In this document: positions 14,261 through 25,617 of the stretch, in pieces | How positions within the stretch are numbered: the first letter of the stretch is position 1 | Layout: each line of letters starts with the position of its first letter | DNA from: Gnomoniopsis sp. IMI 355080 | Taxonomy: Eukaryota; Ascomycota; Sordariomycetes; Diaporthales; Gnomoniaceae | Assembly (NCBI GenBank): GCA_027946555.1 | Contig: JAPEVC010000053.1 | Span: 108,032-172,031, forward strand | Length of the DNA stretch: 64,000 nt | Direction of reading: 5' to 3' | The notes under the pieces: generated by a model | Told to the model about the DNA's origin: nothing | Seen by the model: the letters and a program-made list of their open reading frames with translations, nothing else | Database searches by the model: none | Made by a program: the position numbers and the translations under genes

Positions 14261-15587
14261 ATGGCTACTGCTAGCAAACCACGACAACCTCGCCTGCGGG
14301 CGTCTTGTGATGGCTGCTTCCTCGCCAAGGTCAAGTGTTCCAAAGCCAGACCCATCTGCTCCAGATGCCTCACCTGCGGCTCAGATTGTCGATATTCGCC
14401 ATCCAGCAGGGCCGGTAAACCCAAAGCCTCCGAAAGCGCAAAGAACCAACAGCAAGTAACAGCAGCTTCGAGCATCGCCCCATCAGTCATAGATGAATCT
14501 ATGGTGTATACGGTCAATGCTGGGATGACGGGTGTCTACAAGCTTGAAACAGGTTGGACAACACAACCAACAGGCATCGACGGAGCTTTGAATCCAAGCC
14601 AGTCGACATCTTCTGGACTCACATTCATGGGCGTTGAGCACGCCTCAACTCACTTCGACGCCGGCGTATCCGGGGAAGTTCACAGGGCCACGATGCCATG
14701 GACTCCACCCAGTGACATGCCCGCTACAGCCACGGACTCACCAGTAGCAACGACAATACCAATTTCACATAGCCGCTCACATTCATACGACAATAGCAGT
14801 GGCCTGAGTTGGCTTGACCCAACAAGCCCCGACGTTTTCCAGTTCAATCAGGTTCTTACTCCACCCAATGTAGTATCCAACTACTTTCCCAGCCCGACAG
14901 CAACGCCCAACATGAGACCTTTGCCTCCGAGGCCGAATTCCACGCCAATAACTTCCAAAGGAGGTTCCTGCATATGCTTCACAGTGTGCCTACAATCTCT
15001 CCAAGCTCTACACAATGCATCATCACCCTCACCGCCGCCTTTCGATATCGTTCTCTCACTCAATCGGAAGGCTGTCGACGGATGTGCTGCTATGCTAGGT
15101 AAGACCCCTCGAGTACCATGTGATGTTTCGGTCCACTGATACCGCTATAGGCTGCACGAGATGCATGAGAAGATCAGGCACACATACGGCTGCCATGCTG
15201 CTGGCAACTGTGCTTGGCACCATCACCACTTTCTACAACAACGCCTCGCAAACACATTTCGACTCCGGGACTTCGATGAGCAACGGCAGCGCGTCCACAC
15301 CAATTCCTGAACCCTTCTCGACCCCAAATACCACACCACTTTCGGGCCTCGGTGTAAGTCTCGGCGCTTATACTATCAACAGCGAGGACAGCAAGTGGCT
15401 TGAGCTCGAGATTCTCAGAAGAGAGCTGCAGAGGCTTGACGAGGTGTATTCAAGTTTCCGCGAGGTTTGCTCGGAACTGTCTGAAGACCCTGAGCTTAGC
15501 AAGGCCATGATAGGCTATCTCAGTCAAAGTTTGGGGTCCACCATGCACTTTGTGTCGCATCGGAGAGGCGACATGGGATATCTGTGA
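14261..15587 (+). CDS. AflR-family Zn2Cys6 transcription factor
   Basis: This is a fungal binuclear-zinc-cluster activator of the AflR type, the class that usually controls aromatic polyketide clusters. Two exons, 14261-15098 and 15151-15587, are joined across a 52-nt phase-1 intron and give 424 aa, close to AflR length. The DNA-binding cluster is Cys16, Cys19, Cys26, Cys33, Cys36 and Cys43 with AflR-like spacing (x2, x6, x6, x2, x6), followed by basic residues. A Ser/Thr/Pro-rich middle leads to an AflR C-terminal domain with a CFTVCLQSLQALH stretch and, across the splice, CAAMLGCTRC. Stopping at the unspliced frame would cut this domain in half, which supports the intron. It sits 4.6 kb beyond the PKS on the same strand, but its targets cannot be read from the sequence. 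It is a second regulator beside the Cmr1-type factor. Confidence 0.85.
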
Positions 15588-15952
15588 AGACCATCAGATC
15601 TGAGAGCGCTATCCCGCGGAGACTCTGTGGGTTCCCGAAATGCGCATCAGGAATACACTGCACAACATACGCTCTTTTATCGGCTGAAGGCTCTGATCTA
15701 CCCTCGCCGTGACACGACATAATGCGTACAGTCCTTCCTCTGGAGCCTTGTCATTTTTTCATCTGGATTTTGTCTTGACGACCGAAATCTAGAGCAAGGA
15801 GCCACATCTTCTGGTTCATGGACTCATCTATGAGCAGCACATACGCAGTCACGAAGTTCTACTGATTAACATCAGATACTCTGTCTTGAAGAAGCTAGTG
15901 TCCCGATGAACACAGTAGCCAGCCGCCAAAGCCGGATACAGATCGTCAGGAA

Positions 15953-15962
15953 TACCTAGGTA
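15953..15962. repeat. TACCTAGGTA palindrome
   Basis: This is an exact 10-base palindrome in a gene-free spacer. The same word recurs at 19367, 20994, 34702-34719 (extended) and 37939. Confidence 0.5.
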
Positions 15963-18900
15963 CATCGAGGACATAAACCAAGCATATGTCGCGGCAGAAC
16001 AGATATGTCTTCGAAAGTTTTGAGGCGACGAAGAAGAAACCTTGGAACATATTCAGAATTGTGGTATGGTGTACAAGGGAACTCCACAGGGACGTAGGGG
16101 GCAGGGCAAGCCTGTGATTGGTGCAAATGATCGTTTACTTGCGAAAGACTGCTTTCGTTCCTCATCCAATCTTCGTTTGAGGAACAATATATCACGCCTG
16201 GTTCGCGTGTGGGAGAGGGTTACTTGCCCTTGTCGGAGGCGGAGGGTCTGGTGCTGGCTAGCGCTGAGCTGAGCTGAGGGTTTTTTGTCGAACGCGAAGA
16301 CATCACTGGGCTCAAAGAGAAGAGATCCATTTCAGGTTTCCCGTCGTTTCTATCACGCACAGCATCGGGAGCGTTTCACGGTCTCGCTGAGTGCTGCCGT
16401 CCTTGCCAAATAAGCGGGACTGTGGGCAAGGGCTTGCTACTATTGGAGTCGTAACTACCATATTATTCATCACGATAATGATTGTGCCATATCAATCTGT
16501 CTGACATTCAGCTGGTTCGGAATGTCTAATCGGCCCTTGACAAAAGTTGTGGACGGCAGTACGGCATCGAGCGATTATGTCATCCGAGGAACTTGATGCT
16601 GAAGCACTTTGCATCGTGACGTGTAAATGCTAGGGATGAAGAGACGTATCCTTCATGCCATCTCCGATCATTCCGAGGAGTTGACTCTATGGTCCAGCTT
16701 AGATCTCTATGAGAAACATCGGCTCCAAATTCCCCACATGCCGGACCGCATCATGGGAATTTGTGGAGATGTCCGGGCAACATAATCTGTCAGAAATAAG
16801 GTCGAAGCCAAATTCCCCGACGTACTAGAGTAAAGACCAAGCCTCGCATGCCGCTCTGGTCACTAAGGCTGAGCCGACTCGCTGGCCCTGTCGTCTCTCT
16901 AGCTTCCGCTTCTCCCGGTTCCAAGATTATTCGGCATGTCTAATGGTTTTTTAGCAAAGTTTGAGTATGACATCGCGGTCGGTGTCGAAGACTAAAGCGC
17001 AGATCTTCGTAGCTGAAGCGCATTTTTGAGCTGTAACTAAAGCAAATTCACGGTTCACAAGCTCGGGATTTCACAGGCCAGCAGCGGTGACAGCGGGTAG
17101 CTGAAGTCCCGGATGGCACCGGATTCTGCCCGGTGATTCAGATCCTCGAGTACAGGGAGAAACGAGAGGTCCCGACGCTCTGGTGCAGTATCCCCAGCGG
17201 GGTCTTTGTCACGTTTTCTTTAGTCCGGAATATTCCCGACCTAGTTATGCACGATATGTCGATAGAAGGGTCCCATACGCAGGTTGGGCACCTATGTATA
17301 GGACCGAGCCTTTGGGTAAAGCTACCTGGAAGGGCTCAGTCTGCGCACAATTCCTCCCCATAACAGGGCACGTTCGTGTTGATCGTCATGTCCACACCTT
17401 GCCGATCAACACAACGATACGAACTTTGCCAGCAGGCTCCTCGATGCCCCTTAGTAAGGGAAAATTGCTGGGTAGCTCAGGAGATTTTCGGGGTATTCCT
17501 GAGACTTTTCTTGCGTTAGCTTCTCGCCGGTGCGGAATTACGCCGGGACTGAAGAACACAGAGGCATAGGTAAAAGTGTGGAACTGGATCTAAACGTCTT
17601 CTATTGATGGGCAGTAATCATGTACACGTACATTTGTTCGGTTTCAAGAGTACTGCCCATGGATAATCAATCGTAAGATCTCACGAAGGTCAGTTGCCCC
17701 CACGATGTACTATAGAATGTAAATTAATGTTTTGGATCAAGGTTCTCTGTCAGCGCCCATTGCCGCTTGCTATGACCAGCCACATAGCCCACAATTCGCT
17801 TTTCTACGGTGTTACATTCAACAAGTCCCCTGCTCGAAGTGCTTGTACCGTAGTATTTCTGGGCTGATATCAGACTAGGGAAAGGTCATGGATCAAGGGT
17901 CAAGCAGGAGGTAAAACTGTCCGGGGAAGGTATCTCAGGTGTTGCCGGGTAATAGTGCAGGGGAGATACTCAAGAATTACGATCGACGTACTAGGTAACG
18001 ACTAGTACAGAGTCACAGAATCGTCTACCTCCCGCAGAGCAAGACTTTTGAGCAGCGCCTTGACCCCTACTACTGCGGCGTCAATGATCGAGTAATGGAC
18101 TTCACCCATCTTTCAAGCCACTCCGTCATATATGATCTTTGAGTTGTCATTGCAGATGCCTAAGCCCTGTTTTGACTGGCTTATTCATGACACGGCTTAT
18201 TCTACTGCACAGTCATTCATCAGCCAGATGTACCTCGTGAGGTGGCTTCGGTAGAACAAGCCAGAGCTCTGCAGGTGTCGTGGCATCCGTCTGACTGCAT
18301 GGGGACGCCACTGCCACGGCACCGCATTCCCGGGCGTCAGGTATTGTACAGTACCTACGTAGGCAGGTTTACCTGGGTTATTCGTTGTCGGTGTGGCTAT
18401 CAGTGACCTCCAAGATTCGCACAATCCAGTTCACCTTACCCTGGATGTGTCTTTATATCTAGGATCCCCGGACCTGTCTTGTTCGTATTGCCACTCAAAT
18501 GAAGAAGAAAAGACCTGCATAGGGTTATTCCCACGAAAAGAATCTACTGCACCGCTAAAAGGAACCGCCATAATGTGCGACGTCAATGATCCAGGATATA
18601 TTCGGATGCATTGTGTAATATTTCCTTTTGACCAGGCACTGCTGATATGCCTACATATCTACGGCTGATATCAGCATTGTAGTTTCGGAGCGTCAACGAA
18701 GCCCATCGGTCCCGAAAAGTAATACAACGTCCACGGAGCTGCCAAGAAATCCAGCTTCACCGTCGCCTACCTTACCCACTTCGGAGGTACCCAGATGCTG
18801 GACAGTGACCTTGGCTTGCGATAAGGTTACTTTTGATCTTCAGCCTCATCCCCGATCCGTCGGGATTTGGAGGTGCGCCAAACTTCGGGCTTCCAAGTTC

Positions 18901-19366
18901 GTCTTATGTTGGGCCTCCCACGCCACCCCGCCGACATGGGTCCACGAGTGTGTTGAAGAGCCCCAAAGTGATCGACACGTCTACCAAAAGGCCGGGTCAA
19001 GCGATACGCCTAAGTATGGTGTCAAAGTGGACTTCGACACGCAATGGCTTTCGGAACTAGAAAATATTCATGTCTTGTTGCATAGAAACAGAAAGCGTCA
19101 CTACTAGAACTCATTCGGCAGTACGACACATGCATTTTGGACGGAAATATTGTAGGCACCATAGCTATTAAATGCAAGAAGCATAAATCACATAACTCAC
19201 ACTTCGGCGCTTGCACAGTATGGCAAGGTTGGGAATCTCGGAAAATCAATAAACATCTTCCGGGATGAAAAGAGGGGTTGAGAGGTGTCAAGTTTACCTG
19301 ACCAACAGCCCCATTATATCGTGAAATCAGTGTCACTCCGTCTCATAGCTCAATCTCAAGCCTGGA

Positions 19367-19376
19367 TACCTAGGTA
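19367..19376. repeat. TACCTAGGTA palindrome upstream of the LanC-like gene
   Basis: This is an exact copy of the dispersed palindrome, ending 90 bases before the LanC-like ATG at 19467. It could be a protein-binding site or a common background word; position alone does not decide. Confidence 0.45.
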
Positions 19377-19466
19377 ATGATCAGGTAGTACAGCTCCTCT
19401 GGCTACCAAGGACCTTCATTTTGATATCCGAATTGTACCAGAACTTTATAGCCCATTCCGCGCGAG

Positions 19467-20639
19467 ATGGAGCCCCGATTCATTGCCAATGACTTCTCTC
19501 CACTATTTACCATCGACAACAACGAGGATCATCTGAAGCAAGCACTTGACAACATTGTGACGACTTTGCCGCCGAGAGATCAATATCCGGTCCTCAAGGG
19601 TTTATGGGCTGGACCAACCGGCTTTGCGTATCTATTCCTGCATGTCCACTCGCGATATCCCGATCTCAAAGTCAATGGACTCTGCGCCATCGGCTGGGCT
19701 AAAAGGTACATTGAGGGAGATCGGAGTCACTTACCACTTGAATCACGGTGCGGGATTGGCTGTGAAACTCTGGCATTTCTGGCTGTCCGCGCTGCCATAT
19801 TGCACGATCCGACCGATGTGCAAAGGTTCATATCCATCATTTCGACCATTGTGGAGGACAAACAGTATCCTGATGAAGTCCTTCAAGGTCGGTCCGGCAC
19901 GCTATACTTGTTGCGCGTGATCCGTCACTGGTTCCCGAGAAGCTCATTGCTAGTCGAAGACATTGTCCAGTCAGTCACACAGGCAATATTAGCCCACGGT
20001 CAAGATTGGAAGTGGCACGGCAAACGGTATTGGGGTGCTGTCCATGGGGACATCGGCATCGTTACACAAGTGGTACTTACGACACCATCGCTCGCACCAA
20101 CATTGGAGGAGAAGCTGGCTCAGATTTTGGAGTTGCAACTTCCGAGTGGAAATTGGTCGAGCTCCGAGGACACACAGAGATCTTGCCTTGTTCAGTTCTG
20201 TCATGGTGCACCCGGCTTCCTGCATTCACTGAATGTACTTCAACAGTATTTTCCAAAAATGCAGGCGGAAATCGGTGCCGCCATCGAGCGTGGTCGTGAG
20301 TGTATATGGAAGGAGGGTTTGTTGGTCAAGGAACCTTCAATATGCCACGGCATATTTGGAAATGCTCTGTAAGTTTCACTGTGAAATCTTTACCCTTGAT
20401 GCCATGTCTGATCCCTTGAGCTATGTAGTGCGTTGCCCCCGGGGCCTGAAAGAGATCATTGCCTGGCCTTGGCTACGTCCAAACACGTTTTGACCATGCG
20501 AGAAGATACCCCAGGAATGTTCGAGCCCGCGGACTATGGCAACGCATACGCCGCCATGGCGGGATACCTGTTCAGTGCGGCATGGTCCTGGATGACGAGG
20601 CAGGAACCATCGGGATTAATCTTCTACACAGACGTTTGA
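19467..20639 (+). CDS. LanC-like (lanthionine synthetase C-like) protein
   Basis: Eukaryotic LanC-like proteins adopt the zinc-dependent alpha-toroid fold of bacterial lanthipeptide cyclases; characterised mammalian members add glutathione to dehydroamino acids in damaged proteins. Two exons, 19467-20368 and 20429-20639, with a 60-nt phase-2 intron give 370 aa, a normal LanC size. The second exon restores the C-terminal YGNAYAAMAGYLFS stretch that belongs to the fold. His193 (VHGDIG), Cys245-His246 (CHGAPG) and Cys293-His294 (CHGIFGNA) match the family pattern, and Cys245, Cys293 and His294 are the expected zinc ligands, so the site looks intact. There is no signal peptide or membrane segment, so it is probably cytosolic. 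It sits between the AflR-like gene and the reductase. I found no dehydratase or lanthipeptide-like precursor nearby, so a peptide natural product is not indicated. Its link to melanin is positional only. Confidence 0.85.
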
Positions 20640-22421
20640 AGGCATGGATAGCGGGTGTTGCTGATCAGCTAGAAGCCTTTCATATGCAACAGATGCTTGT
20701 ATCGCCTCATTCTTGCTGAGTCCTGACCATACAACAACGCGGCCGTTATCCGATATTGCTCGCATGCTTTCAAGAGCACATGACCTGACGGCGGCTGAAT
20801 TAGATTACAAATATATCTAGGCATGTCTCGCCTGAAATCAGGTTCTCACGGTCGCCCTGAAACATTGCGACTTCCATGTTGTGCTGGGCGAAGAAATGGT
20901 GGACTCGTTGATGCGCACAGACAGTTCGAAGTAGTATGCAATGTCTTTTCTCCCTCCATGACACGCCCAACCGTGGTTTCGGCCCGATAAGAATACCTAG
21001 GTAGGCTATAAGAAGTAATTTCTCTGTATACGTCGGCCGGAGGTATACAATTGCCAACTGGATCTTCGGGATTGTGTGCATGAAACCTGGACGCACGGCA
21101 TGTCAATTTTGCTAGCAAGCGATTGCCTCAATTGAGATGCAGCACCTGCACCGCATATACTGAGATGACTCAAATTGTATCGGCAACCTGGTTGAGCGAA
21201 TACTTTTCAGCTTCTCTCACGTGCAACAGACAGTATAAGACGAGGCTTGTGGCTTGCTTCTCACTACCGGCATTGCTGCCGTTGATGATAAGTTGAGGAG
21301 CGCGTGGAGAAGGCCGCCGCTCCGAAGAGCTATCCTTTCTAATCTGCGGCAGTTGTAGCCGAAGTAAGTCATGAAACCTTTTAAGTCATCTTTTTTTCGA
21401 GTGCAGCAGGGCTTGCAGAAAAAGGCAGCATCCCGATTGGGTTGTCCTATCATCCAAGGCTGTCCTACACGAGCGTAGTCACACACGTGAAGTACCTCTC
21501 GCCATGGTCTGGTGGCTCAATCCTCATCACCCAGCTTGCCCAATGATATCGTCTCTAGATCCGCGATGGCTTGCATATTGGCCCATATTGAGACCGATGC
21601 AAGCTTATTTTCTAAGACCCATACAGACAATGATAAGGCAGGCAAAGTCATGTTTCCGATATCATATCTCTTGTTCGGCTTGATCATCTTATCAAGTTAT
21701 AGGTGGACAGCCGGGTGGATCAATCGCAGTCAAAGGAATACTCGCGCGGGCCCAGCCAGGCCACAGGTTTCATTCTTCTGGGGGAGTACAACGCCAGGAT
21801 GAAGACCTTCGAGAACAATTCCAGAAACATGACAGTGGAAAATGGTATGTGCCTCCCCATGCTGTGACACATCAGCCGCGCGGCTAGACTACGACTAGGA
21901 AATGCATGGCAGCAAATCCAGAAGTGCGGGTATTTGGCACGCGCTGATCTGGCGACTGTCGACCATTCGGTAGCGAACTTGCATGTACCTGGCGTGTTTG
22001 ATAAAGCAGGCCCTCCAATAGCGGAGGTTAGGGATGTGAGCGAAGTCGAGGCTCAGGCCGTGTCTCCGGGCTACTTCTGCCGTGGTCACAAGTTGTAGTT
22101 CCAAAGCACATCTCACCGAGATATCAGGCATTTGGGCGCATGGCTGTTCAAAACGTGATTCACTTTGACATTCTCGGATGGCTCAATTGTATCCAGTAGG
22201 TAAGTAACCTGCAAGGCGGCTTATATTGCTTGCAGAAGTCTAATATAACCAACGCCATCCTCCTGAACCCCTCTCGGAAGCGAAGAAAAGCCTCGTCCAA
22301 ACCTGCCCTCCTATTACCATCCAATAATTTAGATCATCCACATGAGATACAAGCACTTCATGTAGGTAATCACGACCGCCACATGTGACAGAAGCCTCTG
22401 AGGTCACAACCAATGACCGTC
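20640..22421. other. 1.8-kb spacer with a possible P450 N-terminal relic
   Basis: No intact gene is visible. From the ATG at 21650 a frame opens with a hydrophobic stretch (FPISYLLFGLIILSSYRW) followed by basic and polar residues (WINRSQRNTRA), as in the membrane anchor of a fungal cytochrome P450. It then stops after about 50 codons. A following segment in another frame, ending at a GTATGT donor near 21844, could be more of the same, but no downstream exon, I-helix or heme-binding Cys motif is present. A TACCTAGGTA palindrome lies at 20994. Confidence 0.3.
20994..21003. repeat. TACCTAGGTA palindrome
   Basis: This is an exact copy of the dispersed 10-base palindrome, extended on the right by GG, in the spacer after the LanC-like gene. 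Confidence 0.5.
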
Positions 22422-23365
22422 TTAGACGGCATTACCTCCGGTCAGCTTGATAACTTGGCCTGTGGTACATCAATGTCAGCATGTCTCGCTGTATCATGCG
22501 TCCCCATATATCGGAAGAAGGAAAGAGGCGGGGAAGTAACGGCCAGTTACGAAGAATACGTACCATTGATCCACTCGCCCTCATCACTGCAGAGCGTGAA
22601 GACAGCCTTGCCAATGTCCGCGGGTGTACCAACACGCTTGAGCGGGCACATATTGGCGAGTCCCTCGTCAATAATCTCCATGGGCATGCCCTTGTAACCG
22701 TTTGGAACGTAGTGCCAGGCGTTCTCGTCGAACATGTCGGTCTTGACGCCACCGGGAGCGATAGCGTTGACCGTCATGCCCTTCTCGCCGCAGTCGACAG
22801 CAAATGCGCGCGTGAAACCTTCAATAGCGGCCTTGGAACCGGCGTACAGCGCGTGGTTGGGGATACCACCAATGCTGGCCGCAATGGAAGAGGTCAGGAT
22901 GAGTCGACCGCCGCGACGGCAGTGCTTCAAAGCATTTTGTGCAACGAAGAACTGGCCTCGGCAGTTGAGGTTGAACACCTTGTCGAAGAGCTCGGGGGTC
23001 ACGTCAACCTCCGGGCACCAGACCTCCATGCCAGAGTTGGAAATGACAAAGTCTAGGTGGCCAAAGTGTGCAATGGCTTTCTCAAACAGCTCGGAAACGG
23101 AAGATGGCTTGCTGATATCGGCCTGGATGGCGATGCCCTTGGAGCCAACCTTGGCTAGCTCTGCCACAACCTCCTCGGCGGACTTGGCGCTGCTGCCATA
23201 ATTCACGACGACACTGGCTCCGCGCTTACCAAGCTCAAGTGCGATACCTTTGCCGATACCGCGGCCGGCGCCCGTGATGAGTGCGACCTTGCCAGCGAGG
23301 GGGCGGGCTGGGTCATAGGAGGAGGATGTGGATTGGGAAGCGCTGTCAAGTGCTGATGGTGCCAT
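22422..23365 (-). CDS. BRN1: Tetra/trihydroxynaphthalene reductase (SDR)
   Basis: This NADPH-dependent short-chain dehydrogenase/reductase is predicted to reduce 1,3,6,8-tetrahydroxynaphthalene to scytalone and/or 1,3,8-trihydroxynaphthalene to vermelone in DHN-melanin synthesis. Read on the minus strand, exon 1 is 23365-22564 and exon 2 is 22459-22422, with a 104-nt phase-1 intron, giving 279 aa. The last 11 residues plus one split codon come from exon 2 and complete the usual GQVIKLTGG ending; the unspliced frame stops too early. The cofactor motif TGAGRGIG is at 31-38, followed by VVVNYGSSA. The catalytic set is Ser160, Tyr174 and Lys178 (YAGSK), spaced as in the characterised fungal naphthol reductases, and the substrate-side segments SNSGMEVWCPE and MFDENAWHYVP are typical of this clade. 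It is cytosolic, with no signal peptide. It lies between the PKS and the Cmr1-type gene, the expected melanin partners. Confidence 0.93.
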
Positions 23366-25617
23366 CTTGAACGAGTGAATATCGAGCTGGTTTCTGGACA
23401 GCGTGCTTTGAGAGAAGATGGAAGGGATTACTCGGATAGTCAGAGATACTGGTGGGATTCTCTTTTTTTTTTTTTTTCATCGCTCAGCAGCTTGCGGATG
23501 CCTTGGATATAAAAGGAATGCTTCGGACAAAGTTTGCCATGTCAAACACCCCAAGTCCGGAGCATGCGATGGCGGGAGCTCCGTAGTTGGGGTAAAGCGC
23601 GGGCATTTCAACGCCGGCGTGGACAAAGCGGGCTACGGATGGCCGGCGCGAACCTGGCTCTCGGTCCACCCGACGAGTATGACGGCCCTCACACACTCAC
23701 ATGCACGTGGCGTAGGACGGTCGAATCTTGCCATCCTCCAGTTGCCATAGCCATAGAGATATATGGACATGTTATAACACAATACAGTTTGTGTTCGATT
23801 TCAAGAACCACATGTTAGGTCTCGATCTTTGGCGCGATATCACAATGTTAGCAAGGTTGGGCTGAAGGTGGTATGAAACGCTCCCCCAACGGAAGTCCGA
23901 TCTCAGCCTTTGTGCTGTTAGACGCTGTTTCGGCTCCCAAAAACGATTAGATAATCCATCTGGTAGACATTTTTTGCACAGGAAGTATGGGTCGTTCCCT
24001 AGCGCACGTCGTAATTCGAAATTGCTTTTGACGGCGCCGTGTCTAAAATCAAGGGTCTCGATCTTCCCGTGCGGATGCCGGTGTGGTCTTTTAGTGTATC
24101 TTCCCACTTCCGGCTCCCAGATCTATATCCTGTCCCGCTGAGCTTATACAGCATTTTTTATACTCCCATCCTGTTCACTTGAGCAAATGAACCATCAATG
24201 ACAGAACTGGGCTGTGTGCCGCTATGGGCTCTTTCAATTTGGGCCAAATTCAAGTTTTCCACTCTTTGCGTTACAGACCAACGTTGACGGTGTTCATAAT
24301 AATATCACAGTAGATGGCCATTTGACTATCGCCTCAAGTAGTAGACTCGGGTACCTAAGGTAGCCATGTGCCCGAGTCGATACCAGCGACCAGTACTATA
24401 CAAGTGGTGGTCGGACTCCAAGATGACAAGGTTTTCATACAAAAAATGTCAGGCTTGTACACCTGGACATCTTGTCCTGTGGCAGTAAGTACATAGTAAT
24501 TTCACTCAACGAGAGATAACGACATGTGCAACTATTTTCGGAACTGAGCAGACGGAAGGCCCCCAGGATCATTCACGTCACCACTCGGGGAATTGGGGCT
24601 GAGACGTCGAGGCAGAAGTAAACACCTACTTCTGCCGAGCTTAGACATATATTTCCCGGCACTTTAGGTCCGGAATATTGATTCATTGATACAGTACAAG
24701 TAATCAACCAGATCACCTGCTTGTCTCGTGTCTTTTCTGGTTGTCGGAAGCGTGGAGGTGTACAGCAATGTGTTGCAAGACCCAGGCCTCGCTGCATATC
24801 TGCACCAGCACGGGGAAATATTCATGCTTCTGCTACTACTTGTTCGTATCATGTCCAAAAAGGGTATCGCCTTCATGTTTCCTCGTCCCATAAGCATGCT
24901 TCTTCAGACAGGAAGAGACGCAAACAAATCTAGCTTGCTTCCGTTTAGATCAAATAATTGTGGCGTCCACATAACAGCCTCCCCACGTTGCAATGACTCT
25001 TGCAGCTCACCTACCGCATTGGGAAACTGACGGCGGCTACAGAACATTTGATTCGTCGTTGCAATGAGGCTGGGGATCCCAACCTTGTCCGCAGCACTTC
25101 TCGTTTCAAACACTGGAAATACGGCTTGTGAAATTTCATCCTGTACCAAATCAGCTTGAGGATGCTTCCTGACCACCAAGGTACACTTCAAAGTACAGCG
25201 TGATGTTGCTTTCATTCGCACCTAGGTTTGGAAATTCCAGGTCTTACCAAGTGTCTTCGAGCCGTTTTAATCCATGTACATGTTTGGGGTATAGCTGTTG
25301 TGATTGCGAATTCCTACCTAGCCACAAGATTCTTCTTAACCACGCTATCAAAATTCGTTTCGTTCGCTAAATATCAACTAAACTCTTAGTCAAATAATCC
25401 TCTCTTCGAATAATTATTCAAAAGCCTGTGTGATCCCAAATCGCTAGTCCGAAGCCATGAGTCCTGACTCCTGACTCCTGGCAACCCTTTCCCGTGGTGC
25501 CCAGCTGCTGTCGTCCCGCCAAGGAGGTACTGTTCTTCACTTGATTGATAGTTTTGGCCCCGAGAAACACATAAACCCAAAAGAGAGAAAAAGGAAGAAA
25601 AAAGATCAAATGCTTCA
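23366..25617. other. 2.25-kb spacer between reductase and Cmr1-type gene
   Basis: No supportable gene. It holds the reductase's upstream region, including a 15-T tract at 23463-23477, and the 3' flank of the Cmr1-type gene. A minus-strand frame at 24904-25221 (105 codons) looks mildly protein-like but matches nothing I know and has no partner exon. Confidence 0.45.
23463..23477 (-). promoter_or_regulatory. Poly(dA:dT) tract upstream of the reductase
   Basis: An uninterrupted run of 15 T (A on the gene's strand) lies about 100 bases upstream of the reductase ATG. Such tracts disfavour nucleosomes and are common in fungal promoters. The regulatory role is inferred from position. Confidence 0.35.

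Larger units (their letters stand above)
15588..19466. other. 3.9-kb spacer, no supportable gene
   Basis: No gene is supportable. The best open frames (17183-17569, 128 codons; 18805-19107, 100 codons) match no family I know. Two exact TACCTAGGTA palindromes lie here (15953 and 19367), the second about 90 bases before the LanC-like start codon. Confidence 0.45.

Noticed and set aside
19467..20639. Lanthipeptide biosynthetic cluster around the LanC-like gene
   Set aside because: No LanB/LanM-type dehydratase, no precursor-like small peptide and no peptidase or transporter nearby; a stand-alone eukaryotic LanC-like protein fits better.
22547..22563. Reductase ending at the unspliced stop
   Set aside because: The read-through tail (TYSS) is not conserved; a clear GTACGT donor and CAG acceptor join to the family's GQVIKLTGG ending.
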